Both the position numbers and the translations under genes were made by a program. The notes beneath the pieces are model-generated. The model was not told the origin of the DNA. It made no database searches and saw only the letters and a list, made by a program, of their open reading frames with translations. DNA of 50,123 nucleotides from Bacteroidota bacterium (GTDB taxonomy: Bacteria > Bacteroidota > Bacteroidia > JABDFU01), in the NCBI GenBank assembly GCA_013286385.1, contig JABDFU010000010.1, positions 11,306 to 61,428 on the forward strand, read 5' to 3'. This document shows, one piece after another, positions 18,094 to 27,873 of this stretch (its first letter is position 1; every line of letters starts with the position of its first letter).

Positions 18094-21000
18094 ATGAAAA
18101 ACAAGGGACTTTTGTTTTTAGTGTTTTTTCTTGCTTTCGGTTTAGGAGCGTCCGATAGTTGTAGGGCTCAGGAAACATTTCAGGTCAATGGGGTCTACAA
18201 TAAAAATCATATGTATTACGCTTTTACCAATGCCCGCATCTGTGTGGATTGTGAAAAGGTAATTGAAAAGGGGACTTTACTGATTAGAGACGGGGTTATC
18301 GTAGAGGCGGGAGAAAAGGTTAACCTGCCCAAGGGCGCTGTTGTTTATGATCTGAATGGCAAGACCATTTATCCTTCTCTTATCGATATGTATACCGGTT
18401 ACGGAATTCCGGAGGCAAAAAAAATACCCAGAACTTATTTCCCCCAGTACGAAACTTCGACAAAGGGGGCGTACGACTGGAACCAGGCGATTAAACCGGA
18501 GTTCAATGCGGTAAGTGTTTTTACGGCCGACAAAAAGGCCGCGGAGGATTATCGCAAGATGGGATTCGGAACGGTTTTGGTTTTGCAAAAAGACGGAATT
18601 GCACGCGGATCTGCGGCAGTTGTTACGCTCGGAGATGCACGGGAAAATGAGCTGGTGATCAGAGATAAAGCAGCGGCCTGTTATTCTTTTGATAAAGGGA
18701 GCTCGACCCAGGAATATCCGACTTCGCTGATGGGATCCATCGCTTTGATGCGTCAGACTTATCTGGATGCGAAATGGTATCAGGAAAACAGCAGGAAAAC
18801 AGAATTCAACGCTTCTTTGCTTGCCTGGAATACGTTACAGCTTTTGCCTCAGGTGTTTGAAGTGAAGGACAAACTTTCGGTTTTACGGGCTCTTAAAATC
18901 GGCAAAGAATTCGGGATTAACTATATTATTAAAGGAGCTGGAGACGAGTACCAGCGTTTGAACGACATGAAGGAGAGCGGCGCTGCATTTATCCTTCCTT
19001 TGAATTTTCCCAATGCATATGATGTGGAGGATCCTTACGATGCATTGAACGTGAGCCTGCAGGAGATGAAGAACTGGGAGATGGCTCCGGCGAATCCGGC
19101 GTATTTTGAAAAGAAGAGTATTTCTTTTGCACTGACCGCAGCAGATAGTAAAGATAAAGCTGATTTCTGGAAAAACCTTAGAAAAGCGATTGCGTATGGG
19201 TTAAGCGAAAAGCAGGCTCTGAAAGCGCTTACAGAGACTCCGGCTGAATTGCTGGGGGTAAGTGATAAAGTAGGGCGACTGAAAAAGGGAATGCTTGCCA
19301 ATTTTATCGTCTGTTCTGGAGATTTGTTTGATGCAAAAAATAAGATCTATCAAAACTGGGTTCAGGGGAATTTGTATGTGATTGGCGAATCCAGCGCATC
19401 GGAACTCGGTGGAAATTATGATTTGAAAGTCGGAGCAGAGACTTACTTTTTGAAAATTTCTGCTGACGGCGATCGCCTGAAGGGAATCATCAGCAGCGCA
19501 AGGGATACAAGCAAAATAGCAGCAAGCATTGGTTTAGAGGGTACTGTGATCACGATAAATTTTGTTCAGGGATTGCAAAAGGAAACGGTTCGCTTAAGCG
19601 GAACTATCGTTGAAAACCCGACCGCACTAAACGGGAGGGCTGAATTGGGTAGCGGTGAATGGGTGGATTGGAAAGCGGTTTATCAGTCGGGATTGAAGGA
19701 GTCAGAAAAACAGGATGCTGAGAAAAAATTATCGGTTAAAGCGGACAGTCTGAAACAGGAGATTCCCAAAATCGAACAGGTGTATTACCCTTTTTGCGCC
19801 TACGGATCACCTGAAGTGGATAAATCGCTATGGACCCGATACAAGGAAAGGCAGCATGCCATTTTAATTAAAAATGTGACGGTTTGGACGAATGATTCTG
19901 CCGGTATACTCCAGCATAAGGATGTGTATGTAAACGGAGGGCGGATTGTTCGCATCGATAATTCGATCACCCCAACCAAGGATGCCTTTGCCGTGGTGAT
20001 TGACGGGACGGGCAAGCACCTGACTCCGGGTGTGATTGACGAGCATTCGCATATCGCCATTTCGGGTGATGCCAATGAGGGATCGCATGCGGTGACATCA
20101 GAAGTGAGAATTGGAGATGTGATCGATTGTGAGGACATCGCGATCTACCGGGAGCTTTCTTCGGGAGTAACAGCTTGTCAATTGCTGCACGGCTCCGCCA
20201 ATCCTATCGGGGGTCAGTCGGCGCTGATCAAATTGCGATGGGGATTAAGTCCGGAGGCCATGAAGATTGAAAGCGCAGACGGGTACATTAAATTCGCCCT
20301 GGGAGAAAATGTAAAGCAGAGCAATTGGGGAGATAGTTTTGTGACCCGTTTTCCGCAGACCCGAATGGGAGTGGAGCAAGTGTATTACGATGCCTTTACA
20401 AGGGCTAAGGAGTATGAGAAAAACTGGAATCAAAAGGGGGTAAGACGCAATCTGCAGCTGGAAGCTCTGGTGGAAGTATTGAATAAAAAGCGGTTTATAA
20501 CCTGTCACTCCTATGTTCAGTCTGAAATAAATATGCTGATGCATGTAGGAGACTCTATGGGTTTCAAGGTGAATACCTTCACTCATATTCTGGAAGGCTA
20601 TAAAGTGGCGGACAAGATGAAGGAGCATGGAATCGGGGGATCTACATTCGCGGACTGGTGGGCCTACAAAGTGGAAGTGAAGGATGCTATTCCGTATAAT
20701 GCGGCTATCTTAAGCCGAATGGGGATTGTTACCGCTGTTAATTCGGACGATCCCGAAATGGGGCGGAGGCTGAATCAGGAGGCTGCAAAGGCTGTGAAGT
20801 ATGGCGGATTATCTGAAGAGGAAGCGCTGAAATTGTGTACGCTCAATCCGGCGATATTGCTTCACCTGGATAAAAAGCTTGGGCGGGTAAGGGTTGGGAA
20901 TGATGCAGACCTTGTGCTTTGGTCGGACAATCCTTTAGCTATAAATGCCAAGGCCGAAAAGACCATTATTGACGGATTGATTTATTATGATCGCTCAAAG

Positions 21001-21129
21001 GATGAACAAGTGTTTGGGGATCTGGAAAAAGAGCGTGCAAGGCTGATACAGAAAATGATCAGGGCCAAAAAGGCGGGGGAGAAGACACAGAAGCCTGAAC
21101 TAAAACAGACCAGGAACTATGACGAATAA
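18094..21129 (+). CDS. Exported two-domain amidohydrolase (degenerate + intact)
   Basis: A 1011-residue protein with a signal peptide (1-25). Two amidohydrolase units are fused. In the first (about 38-450) the metal-binding HxH is gone (SLIDMYTGYG near 95), so it is probably structural. The second (about 587-990) keeps H651-S-H653 in GVIDEHSHI, further candidate ligand histidines (ITCHSY, FTHILEG) and a catalytic Asp (NSDDPEMGR). This places it among imidazolonepropionase-like metal-dependent hydrolases; the substrate cannot be read. It overlaps the next gene by 11 bp. Confidence 0.9.
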   Translation: MKNKGLLFLVFFLAFGLGASDSCRAQETFQVNGVYNKNHMYYAFTNARICVDCEKVIEKGTLLIRDGVIVEAGEKVNLPKGAVVYDLNGKTIYPSLIDMYTGYGIPEAKKIPRTYFPQYETSTKGAYDWNQAIKPEFNAVSVFTADKKAAEDYRKMGFGTVLVLQKDGIARGSAAVVTLGDARENELVIRDKAAACYSFDKGSSTQEYPTSLMGSIALMRQTYLDAKWYQENSRKTEFNASLLAWNTLQLLPQVFEVKDKLSVLRALKIGKEFGINYIIKGAGDEYQRLNDMKESGAAFILPLNFPNAYDVEDPYDALNVSLQEMKNWEMAPANPAYFEKKSISFALTAADSKDKADFWKNLRKAIAYGLSEKQALKALTETPAELLGVSDKVGRLKKGMLANFIVCSGDLFDAKNKIYQNWVQGNLYVIGESSASELGGNYDLKVGAETYFLKISADGDRLKGIISSARDTSKIAASIGLEGTVITINFVQGLQKETVRLSGTIVENPTALNGRAELGSGEWVDWKAVYQSGLKESEKQDAEKKLSVKADSLKQEIPKIEQVYYPFCAYGSPEVDKSLWTRYKERQHAILIKNVTVWTNDSAGILQHKDVYVNGGRIVRIDNSITPTKDAFAVVIDGTGKHLTPGVIDEHSHIAISGDANEGSHAVTSEVRIGDVIDCEDIAIYRELSSGVTACQLLHGSANPIGGQSALIKLRWGLSPEAMKIESADGYIKFALGENVKQSNWGDSFVTRFPQTRMGVEQVYYDAFTRAKEYEKNWNQKGVRRNLQLEALVEVLNKKRFITCHSYVQSEINMLMHVGDSMGFKVNTFTHILEGYKVADKMKEHGIGGSTFADWWAYKVEVKDAIPYNAAILSRMGIVTAVNSDDPEMGRRLNQEAAKAVKYGGLSEEEALKLCTLNPAILLHLDKKLGRVRVGNDADLVLWSDNPLAINAKAEKTIIDGLIYYDRSKDEQVFGDLEKERARLIQKMIRAKKAGEKTQKPELKQTRNYDE

Positions 21130-22438
21130 GTTGGCACTTTTGAAAGTTGTGGCATTTGGGTTGCTGTTTGGAACTGCCGTAATGGGTCAGAACAAAAGTG
21201 TATTGTTGATGAACGGGACGGCGCATCTGGGGAATGGAAAGGTGATTGAAAATTCGGTGATAGAAATTAAGGATGGGAAAATTGTTTCTGTTGCCGGTGT
21301 TAAAGCATTTGCTAAAATAAATCCTGAGGATTACGATACGATTATTCAGCTGGCGGGCAAGCAGGTGTATCCGGGAATTATTGCTCCGAACTCTACGGTA
21401 GGGCTGATTGAGATGGAAGCTGTGCGGGCTACAAGTGACTTTGCCGAAGTGGGTCTGATGAATCCCAATGTGAGAAGTGAAACCAGTTACAATACGGAGT
21501 CGGTCATCATTCCTACACTAAGGACCAACGGGGTGTTGATCGTACAGGCTTGTCCGCGTGGCGAAAGGATTCCCGGGACATCTTCGGTTTTTAATCTGTA
21601 CGGCTGGAACTGGGAAGACGCTTTGCTGAAGGGTGATGACGGGGTTGAACTGAATTTTCCGAGGTGGCCGGTGGAGCAACTACCGGTTTCTGAAGCGCCG
21701 GCGCCTGTAATTGACCGGAGGCAGTTGTATGAAAAGCAGGTTCAGGAACTGAGGAAATTTTTTAAGGACGCCAGAGCTTATGCCGAGGTGGATCATCCGG
21801 AAGAAAAAAACCTCAGGTTCGAAGCTATGAAAGGTGTGTTTTCAGGTTCTGAGCGACTGTATATTCATGCAGATTACGCCAAGGACATTGTTGCTGCGCT
21901 CGGTTTTGTAAAGGAGTTTCAGATCAAATCAGCGGTACTTGTCGGAGCAAAGGATGCCTGGCTTCTGACGGGAATGATAAAGGAGAGCGGAGTGCCGGTT
22001 ATGCTTGGACGGGTGCATGATCTCCCTGCGCGCGAAGATGACGATAAGGAAATACCCTATAAATTACCGGGAATTCTGCAAAAGGCCGGCATTTTATTTT
22101 GCCTGCAGAACCAGGGTGATATGGAGGCGATGAATGCACGTAATTTGCCCTTTCAGGCGGGCACCGCAGCAGCCTACGGTTTGACAAAGGAAGAGGCCCT
22201 GATGGCGATCACGGGGAATTCGGCTAAAATTCTGGGTATTGCTGATCGGGTTGGGACGCTTGAGACGGGTAAAGACGCGACACTTTTTATTTCTGCGGGT
22301 GATGCACTGGATATGCGAACGAATAAGCCTGAACTTGTTTTTATTCAGGGCAGGATGATGGGGGCGAATGCGGATAATGTGCAGAGGGTGCTGTATGAGA
22401 AGTATTGCAGAAAGTACAATATAGCGATTAGCCAATAG
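21119..22438 (+). CDS. Exported amidohydrolase-family protein, metal site lost
   Basis: A 439-residue protein with a signal peptide (about 1-23, ending VMGQ). The fold follows amidohydrolases: an N-terminal beta-sandwich segment (IEIKDGKIVSVAG), YPGIIAPNS where HxH should be, and a C-terminal LGIADRVGTLETGKDATLFI tail. The missing HxH and lack of clear histidine ligands suggest it is catalytically inactive. Its start overlaps the preceding amidohydrolase, so the two may form a heteromer in which this is a non-catalytic subunit (inference). Confidence 0.85.
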   Translation: MTNKLALLKVVAFGLLFGTAVMGQNKSVLLMNGTAHLGNGKVIENSVIEIKDGKIVSVAGVKAFAKINPEDYDTIIQLAGKQVYPGIIAPNSTVGLIEMEAVRATSDFAEVGLMNPNVRSETSYNTESVIIPTLRTNGVLIVQACPRGERIPGTSSVFNLYGWNWEDALLKGDDGVELNFPRWPVEQLPVSEAPAPVIDRRQLYEKQVQELRKFFKDARAYAEVDHPEEKNLRFEAMKGVFSGSERLYIHADYAKDIVAALGFVKEFQIKSAVLVGAKDAWLLTGMIKESGVPVMLGRVHDLPAREDDDKEIPYKLPGILQKAGILFCLQNQGDMEAMNARNLPFQAGTAAAYGLTKEEALMAITGNSAKILGIADRVGTLETGKDATLFISAGDALDMRTNKPELVFIQGRMMGANADNVQRVLYEKYCRKYNIAISQ

Positions 22439-22500
22439 CGATTAGCGATTAGGGAGACTTATGCGAACGTGTTAGTCTCCCTTATACCCGAAGGGTGCTA
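22424..22500. repeat. Intergenic GCGATTAG-type repeat
   Basis: Directly after the amidohydrolase stop, GCGATTAG or its variants occur three times (22424-22454), including GATTAGCCAATAG. The 12-mer GCGATTAGGGAG recurs at 9512, and GATTAGCCAATAG recurs at 42176. All three sites abut stop codons. Confidence 0.6.
22451..22482 (+). terminator. Hairpin downstream of the amidohydrolase pair
   Basis: AGGGAGACT (22451-22459) and AGTCTCCCT (22474-22482) form a perfect 9-bp stem with a 14-nt loop. It is followed by only a weak T stretch, so either an attenuating hairpin or a terminator is possible. Confidence 0.5.
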
Positions 22501-22526
22501 GCCACTAGGGTGGAAATTATATACCG

Positions 22527-24419
22527 ATGGAAAGGATTGAAACAATAGAAGATTATCATCAGGAGTACAAAAAAAGTGTGGAGGATCCGGAGGGGTTCTG
22601 GGCCGAACAGGCTGAAGGGTTTTTGTGGAAAAAGAAGTGGGATAGTGTTCTGGAATGGGATTTTAAAAATCCGACCATAAACTGGTTTAAGGGAGCTAAA
22701 CTAAATATTACCGAAAATTGCCTGGACAGGCATTTGAAGGATAAGGGTGATCAGGCTGCCATTATCTGGGAGCCCAATGATCCGGCAGAGTCTCAGCGTA
22801 TTTTGACGTATGCACAACTTCATTCGGAGGTTTGTCGCTTTGCAAATGTATTGAAAGCAAACGGAGCCCGAAAAGGCGATCGTATTTGTATTTACATGCC
22901 CATGGTTCCCGAACTGGCCATTGCCGTTTTGGCCTGTGCACGAATAGGGGCGATACATTCGGTAGTGTTCGCCGGTTTTTCGGCTGAATCGCTTTCGGGG
23001 AGAATTCAGGATTCTGATTGCTGCATGGTTCTAACAAGCGATGAGTCCTGCAGGGGAGCGAAAAAAATGCCTGTCAAGTCAATTGTGGATGAAGCGCTTC
23101 GCGTTTGCCCTTCTGTGAAACGTGTGATTGTTTACGAACGTACGTATGGTGATATTTCTTTAACTGAGGGCCGGGATGTACTGTGGGCCAGGGAAATGAA
23201 AAAGGTAAGTGACCGTTGTCCGGCTGAAGAAATGGAAGCAGAGGACATGCTTTTTGTCCTCTATACTTCAGGTTCAACGGGAAAACCCAAGGGAGTCGTT
23301 CATACCTGCGGAGGGTATATGGTTTATGCCCAGTACTCGTTTGAAAATGTTTTTCAGTACCGTCCGGGGGAGGTTTATTTTTGTACAGCCGATATTGGCT
23401 GGATCACCGGTCATTCCTATATTGTCTACGGTCCATTGCTTTCGGGGGCAAGCAGTCTGATGTTTGAAGGCGTGCCTGTCTGGCCCGATGCCTCTCGTTT
23501 CTGGCAGATTGTGGACAAGCACAAGGTAAATATATTTTACACGGCTCCGACTGCTATACGAACGCTTCAGGCACACGGTACCGAATTCGTTACTCCATAC
23601 AACCTTGATTCCTTAAGGGTTCTGGGTTCAGTGGGCGAACCGATAAACGAGGAAGCCTGGAACTGGTATGCTATTGAGATCGGAAAGGGTCGTTGCCCTA
23701 TTGTTGATACCTGGTGGCAGACAGAGACCGGAGGAATTTTGATTTCGGCCCTGGCCGGAATTACAAAGACCAAACCGGGTTTTGCGACTTTGCCCTTGCC
23801 CGGAATTCAGCCCATGCTGGTTGATCAGGAAGGCAAGGAATTGAAAGGAAACAGGGTTGAGGGAAATTTGTGCATCAAATTTCCCTGGCCGGGAATGCTA
23901 CGGACAACCTACGGTGATCACGAGCGTTGCCGGCTTAATTATTTTGCCAGTTACCCCGGTCTGTATTTTACCGGAGACGGGTGTCGCAGAGATGAGGACG
24001 GATATTACCGGATTACGGGAAGAGTAGATGATGTTATTAATGTTTCGGGTCACCGGATCGGTACTGCCGAGGTAGAAAATGCCATTAACCTTCATCCGGA
24101 CATCGTGGAAAGCGCTGTTGTGGGCTTCCCTCATGAACTGAAAGGACAGGGAATTTACGCCTATGTGATTTCTTCGAACAAAGGACATGATACCGTTTTG
24201 CTGAAGGCTGAGATAGTGGCTATCGTCAGTAAAACAATCGGTGCCCTTGCAAGGCCTGATAAAATTCAGGTGGTGGAAGGTTTACCCAAGACCAGGAGCG
24301 GAAAGATTATGCGCCGGTTGTTGCGTAAGGTTGCTGAAGGGGATTTGTCGAATTTAGGGGATGTTTCAACGTTGCTTGATCCTGGGGTCGTGGATGTGAT
24401 TAAAAAGGGAAGGGTATAG
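22527..24419 (+). CDS. acs: Acetyl-CoA synthetase
   Basis: A 630-residue protein of full length for AMP-forming acetate-CoA ligases. It has the N-terminal IEDYHQEYKKSVEDPEGFW region, the P-loop YTSGSTGKPKG near 246-256, the WWQTETGG motif near 395-402, and the C-terminal PKTRSGKIMRR with catalytic Lys593, which is also the usual acetylation-control site. It converts acetate, ATP and CoA to acetyl-CoA in the cytoplasm. It is followed at 33 bp by the GT2/pyrC/acyltransferase genes and may be their lead gene. Confidence 0.97.
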   Translation: MERIETIEDYHQEYKKSVEDPEGFWAEQAEGFLWKKKWDSVLEWDFKNPTINWFKGAKLNITENCLDRHLKDKGDQAAIIWEPNDPAESQRILTYAQLHSEVCRFANVLKANGARKGDRICIYMPMVPELAIAVLACARIGAIHSVVFAGFSAESLSGRIQDSDCCMVLTSDESCRGAKKMPVKSIVDEALRVCPSVKRVIVYERTYGDISLTEGRDVLWAREMKKVSDRCPAEEMEAEDMLFVLYTSGSTGKPKGVVHTCGGYMVYAQYSFENVFQYRPGEVYFCTADIGWITGHSYIVYGPLLSGASSLMFEGVPVWPDASRFWQIVDKHKVNIFYTAPTAIRTLQAHGTEFVTPYNLDSLRVLGSVGEPINEEAWNWYAIEIGKGRCPIVDTWWQTETGGILISALAGITKTKPGFATLPLPGIQPMLVDQEGKELKGNRVEGNLCIKFPWPGMLRTTYGDHERCRLNYFASYPGLYFTGDGCRRDEDGYYRITGRVDDVINVSGHRIGTAEVENAINLHPDIVESAVVGFPHELKGQGIYAYVISSNKGHDTVLLKAEIVAIVSKTIGALARPDKIQVVEGLPKTRSGKIMRRLLRKVAEGDLSNLGDVSTLLDPGVVDVIKKGRV

Positions 24420-24452
24420 GAGATTGCGGTTTAAGAATCTACTTGTATCTTA

Positions 24453-25184
24453 GTGGAAATTAATTTTTCTGTGCCGGATAGTCTCGTTATAATTCCTACT
24501 TACAACGAAAAGGAGAACATCGAAAAGATGATACGGAAAGTTTTTTCCTTGTCGGTTCCTTTTCATGTTCTGATCATAGATGATGGCTCTCCGGATGGTA
24601 CAGCTGCCATTGTAAAGCGCCTGATGACTGAGTTTTCGGACCGTCTGTTTATTGAAGAGCGCAGCGGAAAAATGGGTTTGGGTACGGCTTATATTCATGG
24701 ATTCAAGTGGGCTGTCAAAAAAGGATACGAATATGTTTTTGAAATGGATGCCGATTTTTCTCACAATCCGGAGGATCTGGTGCGTTTGCGCGAAGCCTGC
24801 GTAAGCGGTGCCGATCTGGCGGTTGGATCAAGATACGTTCATGGAGGGGAGATCGACAACTGGCCGCTGGACCGGAAAATGATGTCGTATTTTGCTTCGT
24901 TGTATGTCAGGGCTATACTCTGGATCGGCATTTTGGATCCTACTGCGGGGTTCAAGTGTTACCGGAAAAGGGTACTTGAAACCATTGACCTGGATAAAAT
25001 GAAATTTGTTGGTTACGCCTTCCAGATTGAGATGAAATATACGGCCAAGCGTCTTGGATTTAAGGTAGTGGAGGTTCCGATAACTTTTACGGATCGGAAG
25101 GAAGGCCAATCGAAAATGAGTTCAGGAATTTTTAAGGAAGCCTTTCTGGGTGTGTTGCAGATGCGGTTCAAGAAAATCAATTGA
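24453..25184 (+). CDS. Polyprenol-phosphate mannosyltransferase-like GT2
   Basis: A 243-residue GT2 glycosyltransferase beginning with GTG; a second GTG six codons on is an alternative start. Family motifs are present: IPTYNEKEN, IIDDGSPDGT, the metal-binding D99-A-D101 (EMDADFSHNP) and a GEIDNWPLDRK segment. It resembles polyprenol monophosphomannose (dolichol-P-mannose) synthases, which move a sugar from a nucleotide donor to a lipid phosphate on the inner membrane face. There is no TM segment. It overlaps pyrC by 4 bp (TTGA), an operon arrangement. Confidence 0.9.
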   Translation: MEINFSVPDSLVIIPTYNEKENIEKMIRKVFSLSVPFHVLIIDDGSPDGTAAIVKRLMTEFSDRLFIEERSGKMGLGTAYIHGFKWAVKKGYEYVFEMDADFSHNPEDLVRLREACVSGADLAVGSRYVHGGEIDNWPLDRKMMSYFASLYVRAILWIGILDPTAGFKCYRKRVLETIDLDKMKFVGYAFQIEMKYTAKRLGFKVVEVPITFTDRKEGQSKMSSGIFKEAFLGVLQMRFKKIN

Positions 25185-26551
25185 AGACCCTCATAGAAAA
25201 TGTTCGTATTGTAAATGAAGGCAGCGTCTCAGAAGGGGATGTGCTGATCGAGGGGGCGTTTATAAAAAAAATTTCTTATAGCTCTGCGCAGAAGAAACCT
25301 GATCGGGATTCGGGGGTGGATTTGGATATGCATGCTGATCATGTAATTGATGGTACAGGAAAGTATCTTCTGCCCGGTTGCATAGATGATCAGGTGCATT
25401 TCAGGGAGCCGGGCCTGACGCATAAAGGTGAAATCTATACGGAAGCAAAGGCTGCAGTTGCCGGAGGTATTACTTCCTATATGGAAATGCCGAATACTGT
25501 ACCTAACACACTGACCCAGGCTTTACTGGAGGAAAAGTATAAGCGGGCAGCTCAGGTGTCACTTGCCAATTACTCTTTTTTTATGGGGGCTTCGAATAAT
25601 AATCTGGAAGAGGTGCTGAAGACAGATCCTGCGAATGTTTGCGGTGTTAAAATTTTTATGGGTTCATCTACCGGAAATATGCTGGTAGACAAGCGTCAGG
25701 CACTTGAGGATATTTTCTCAAAGAGTCCCATGCTTATCGCCGTTCATTGCGAAGATGAGGGAATCATACGGGCAAATCTCGAACTGTTTAAAAAGAAATA
25801 CGGGGAAGGGATGGCCGTTGAATGCCATCCCCTGATCCGCAGTACGGAGGCCTGTTATGCCTCCTCCTCCCTGGCTGTTGAGCTTGCCACGAAATTCAAT
25901 AGCCGCCTGCATATTCTTCACATTTCCACGGAGAAGGAGCTGAGTTTGTTTGATTCAACAAAGCCGCTGAAAGAAAAACGAATCACGGCTGAGGCCTGTA
26001 TTCATCACCTGTGGTTCTGTGATGAGGATTATACTGAAAAGGGCAATTTTATCAAATGGAATCCTGCTATCAAGTGTAAACAAGACCGGTCTGCAATCCG
26101 CAGAGGTGTTTTGGAAAATAAGATTGATGTTATTGCTACTGATCATGCGCCGCATACGGTCGAAGAGAAGAAGCAGTCCTACCTGAAAGCACCTGCCGGC
26201 GGACCTTTGGTGCAGCACGTTCTGGTGGCCATGCTGGAGTTGAGCAGAATGGGGCAGATTTCAATTGAGCGTATTGCCGAGAAAATGAGTCATGCGGTTG
26301 CCGATTGTTTTGGAATCAGAAACAGAGGCTATATACGGGAGGGTTATTACGCCGATCTTGTTTTGGTCGATTTAAATTCGCCCTGGACGGTTGAGCCTTC
26401 GAATATTCTATACAAATGCGGCTGGTCGCCTTTTGAGGGTACGCGTTTTAATTCGAGTGTCACACATACTTTTGTTTCAGGTCATCTGGCCTATGCCAAT
26501 GGACAATTTGATGAAAGCAAAAAAGGTGAGCGACTTTTATTCGGGAAATGA
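25181..26551 (+). CDS. pyrC: Dihydroorotase
   Basis: A 456-residue class I-type dihydroorotase that closes carbamoyl-aspartate to dihydroorotate in pyrimidine synthesis. It starts at TTG inside the stop of the preceding gene. Family features are DDQVHFREPG near 70-79, KIFMGSSTGNM, EACIHHL and TDHAPHT. The usual first histidine of HxH is Gln (QVH, His73 kept), a form I recall in Bacteroidota enzymes, so loss of function is not implied. It overlaps the acyltransferase by 4 bp. Confidence 0.94.
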   Translation: MKTLIENVRIVNEGSVSEGDVLIEGAFIKKISYSSAQKKPDRDSGVDLDMHADHVIDGTGKYLLPGCIDDQVHFREPGLTHKGEIYTEAKAAVAGGITSYMEMPNTVPNTLTQALLEEKYKRAAQVSLANYSFFMGASNNNLEEVLKTDPANVCGVKIFMGSSTGNMLVDKRQALEDIFSKSPMLIAVHCEDEGIIRANLELFKKKYGEGMAVECHPLIRSTEACYASSSLAVELATKFNSRLHILHISTEKELSLFDSTKPLKEKRITAEACIHHLWFCDEDYTEKGNFIKWNPAIKCKQDRSAIRRGVLENKIDVIATDHAPHTVEEKKQSYLKAPAGGPLVQHVLVAMLELSRMGQISIERIAEKMSHAVADCFGIRNRGYIREGYYADLVLVDLNSPWTVEPSNILYKCGWSPFEGTRFNSSVTHTFVSGHLAYANGQFDESKKGERLLFGK

Positions 26552-27873
26552 AAAACTTTTCTCTCTTTTACGAATTGATGAAGCTTGTTGTAAAACCGGC
26601 CATGCGTCTGTATTACAAGGTTCGGATTACTAACCGGGATTATTTTCCTGAAAAAGGGCCGGTGCTGATTTGTGGTAACCATGTGAACGCTTTTATGGAT
26701 CCCATTAGCCTGCAATTAAACAGCAGGCGTCAATTGTTCTCGCTTGCCCGCGGAGATGTTTTTGAGCATCCGGTTTTGCGAAGACTTTTAACGGCACTGA
26801 AACTTATTCCTATTTACAGGTTGTCAGAAGGCGCTGGTAATCTGAAGAAAAATGAATTAACGTTTACAATCAGTGAGCAGGTTCTCTCTCAGGGAAATGC
26901 ACTTATTATTTATCCCGAAGCTGTTTGCGTTCAGGAAAAAAGAGTACGAAAACTGAAAAAGGGTGCTGCACGCATAGCTTTTGAAACGGAGGAGAAGAAT
27001 GATTTCAATTCAGGCCTTGTGATTTTGCCGGTTGGCCATAATTATTCAAATCCTCAAGAATTCGGATCAGAACTGTTGATAAATTTTGGCAAGCCCATTG
27101 CTGTAAAAAATTATCAGGCTCTTTACCTGGAAGACAAAGTGAGGGCAATGATTCGTTTGACAAATGATCTGGAATTGGCGATGAAGGAATTGGTGATCGA
27201 TATCAAGCGCCCGGAAAATGACTTGTTTGTGGATCAGTACACTGAAATGCAAGTCTCACTTAGCGAAGATGCGGATTTGGAGCGGAAATTTAAACGAAAT
27301 TCAGGGTTTGTCAGGAAAGTAAATTCTTTAACGGAAAGTGGGGATGCCGGTTTTGCTATTTTAAAGGAAAAGACGGGAGTTTATTATAACGAACTTTCAA
27401 AATTGGATATAAAAGATGGTGATTTGCAGACCGCAGGTTTGAAAGCGGGGATAGGGTTTCGTGTTTTGTTTGAATTTTTTGCTGTTGCTTTTGGAATGCC
27501 TTTTTACGCCTTGGGTCTGGCATTGAATTATCCTGCTTACCTTCTGGGCTCATTGGCGCAATACAAGCTGGCAAAGAACATCGAATTCAGGGCATCTATA
27601 CGGTTTACGGTGGGATGGTTTTCCTGGATAGGCTATTATCTTTTGCAATTGCTGGCTGTTGGACTTTTATTCAGGAATTGGTTGTTGTTGGCAGTTTATG
27701 CCGCTGTGGTTCCTCTGCTGTTGAGGTATTGTATTTTTTTCAGCGGTTTTCTGCAACAGTACCTTGGGCGCCTGAAAGCATTCAGGCTCAGGAAAAAAGA
27801 TGCGCAGGTTTTTGAAAATCTGGTTGGCATTCGAACGGATCTGTTGAACTTTCTGAAGAAGGAATTGCTTTAG
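26548..27873 (+). CDS. 1-acylglycerol-3-phosphate acyltransferase-like membrane protein
   Basis: A 441-residue protein with an N-terminal PlsC domain: GNHVNAFMDP (H45 and D51, the longer spacing seen in Bacteroidota homologues), a YPEA motif instead of YPEG, and RKLKKGAARIA. The C-terminal half has several TM helices (about 310-415). It likely acylates lysophosphatidate or a related glycerolipid. Bacteroidota often place this with pyrC and the GT2 above. It ends by overlapping the convergent glucosaminidase gene by 4 bp. Confidence 0.85.
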   Translation: MKNFSLFYELMKLVVKPAMRLYYKVRITNRDYFPEKGPVLICGNHVNAFMDPISLQLNSRRQLFSLARGDVFEHPVLRRLLTALKLIPIYRLSEGAGNLKKNELTFTISEQVLSQGNALIIYPEAVCVQEKRVRKLKKGAARIAFETEEKNDFNSGLVILPVGHNYSNPQEFGSELLINFGKPIAVKNYQALYLEDKVRAMIRLTNDLELAMKELVIDIKRPENDLFVDQYTEMQVSLSEDADLERKFKRNSGFVRKVNSLTESGDAGFAILKEKTGVYYNELSKLDIKDGDLQTAGLKAGIGFRVLFEFFAVAFGMPFYALGLALNYPAYLLGSLAQYKLAKNIEFRASIRFTVGWFSWIGYYLLQLLAVGLLFRNWLLLAVYAAVVPLLLRYCIFFSGFLQQYLGRLKAFRLRKKDAQVFENLVGIRTDLLNFLKKELL

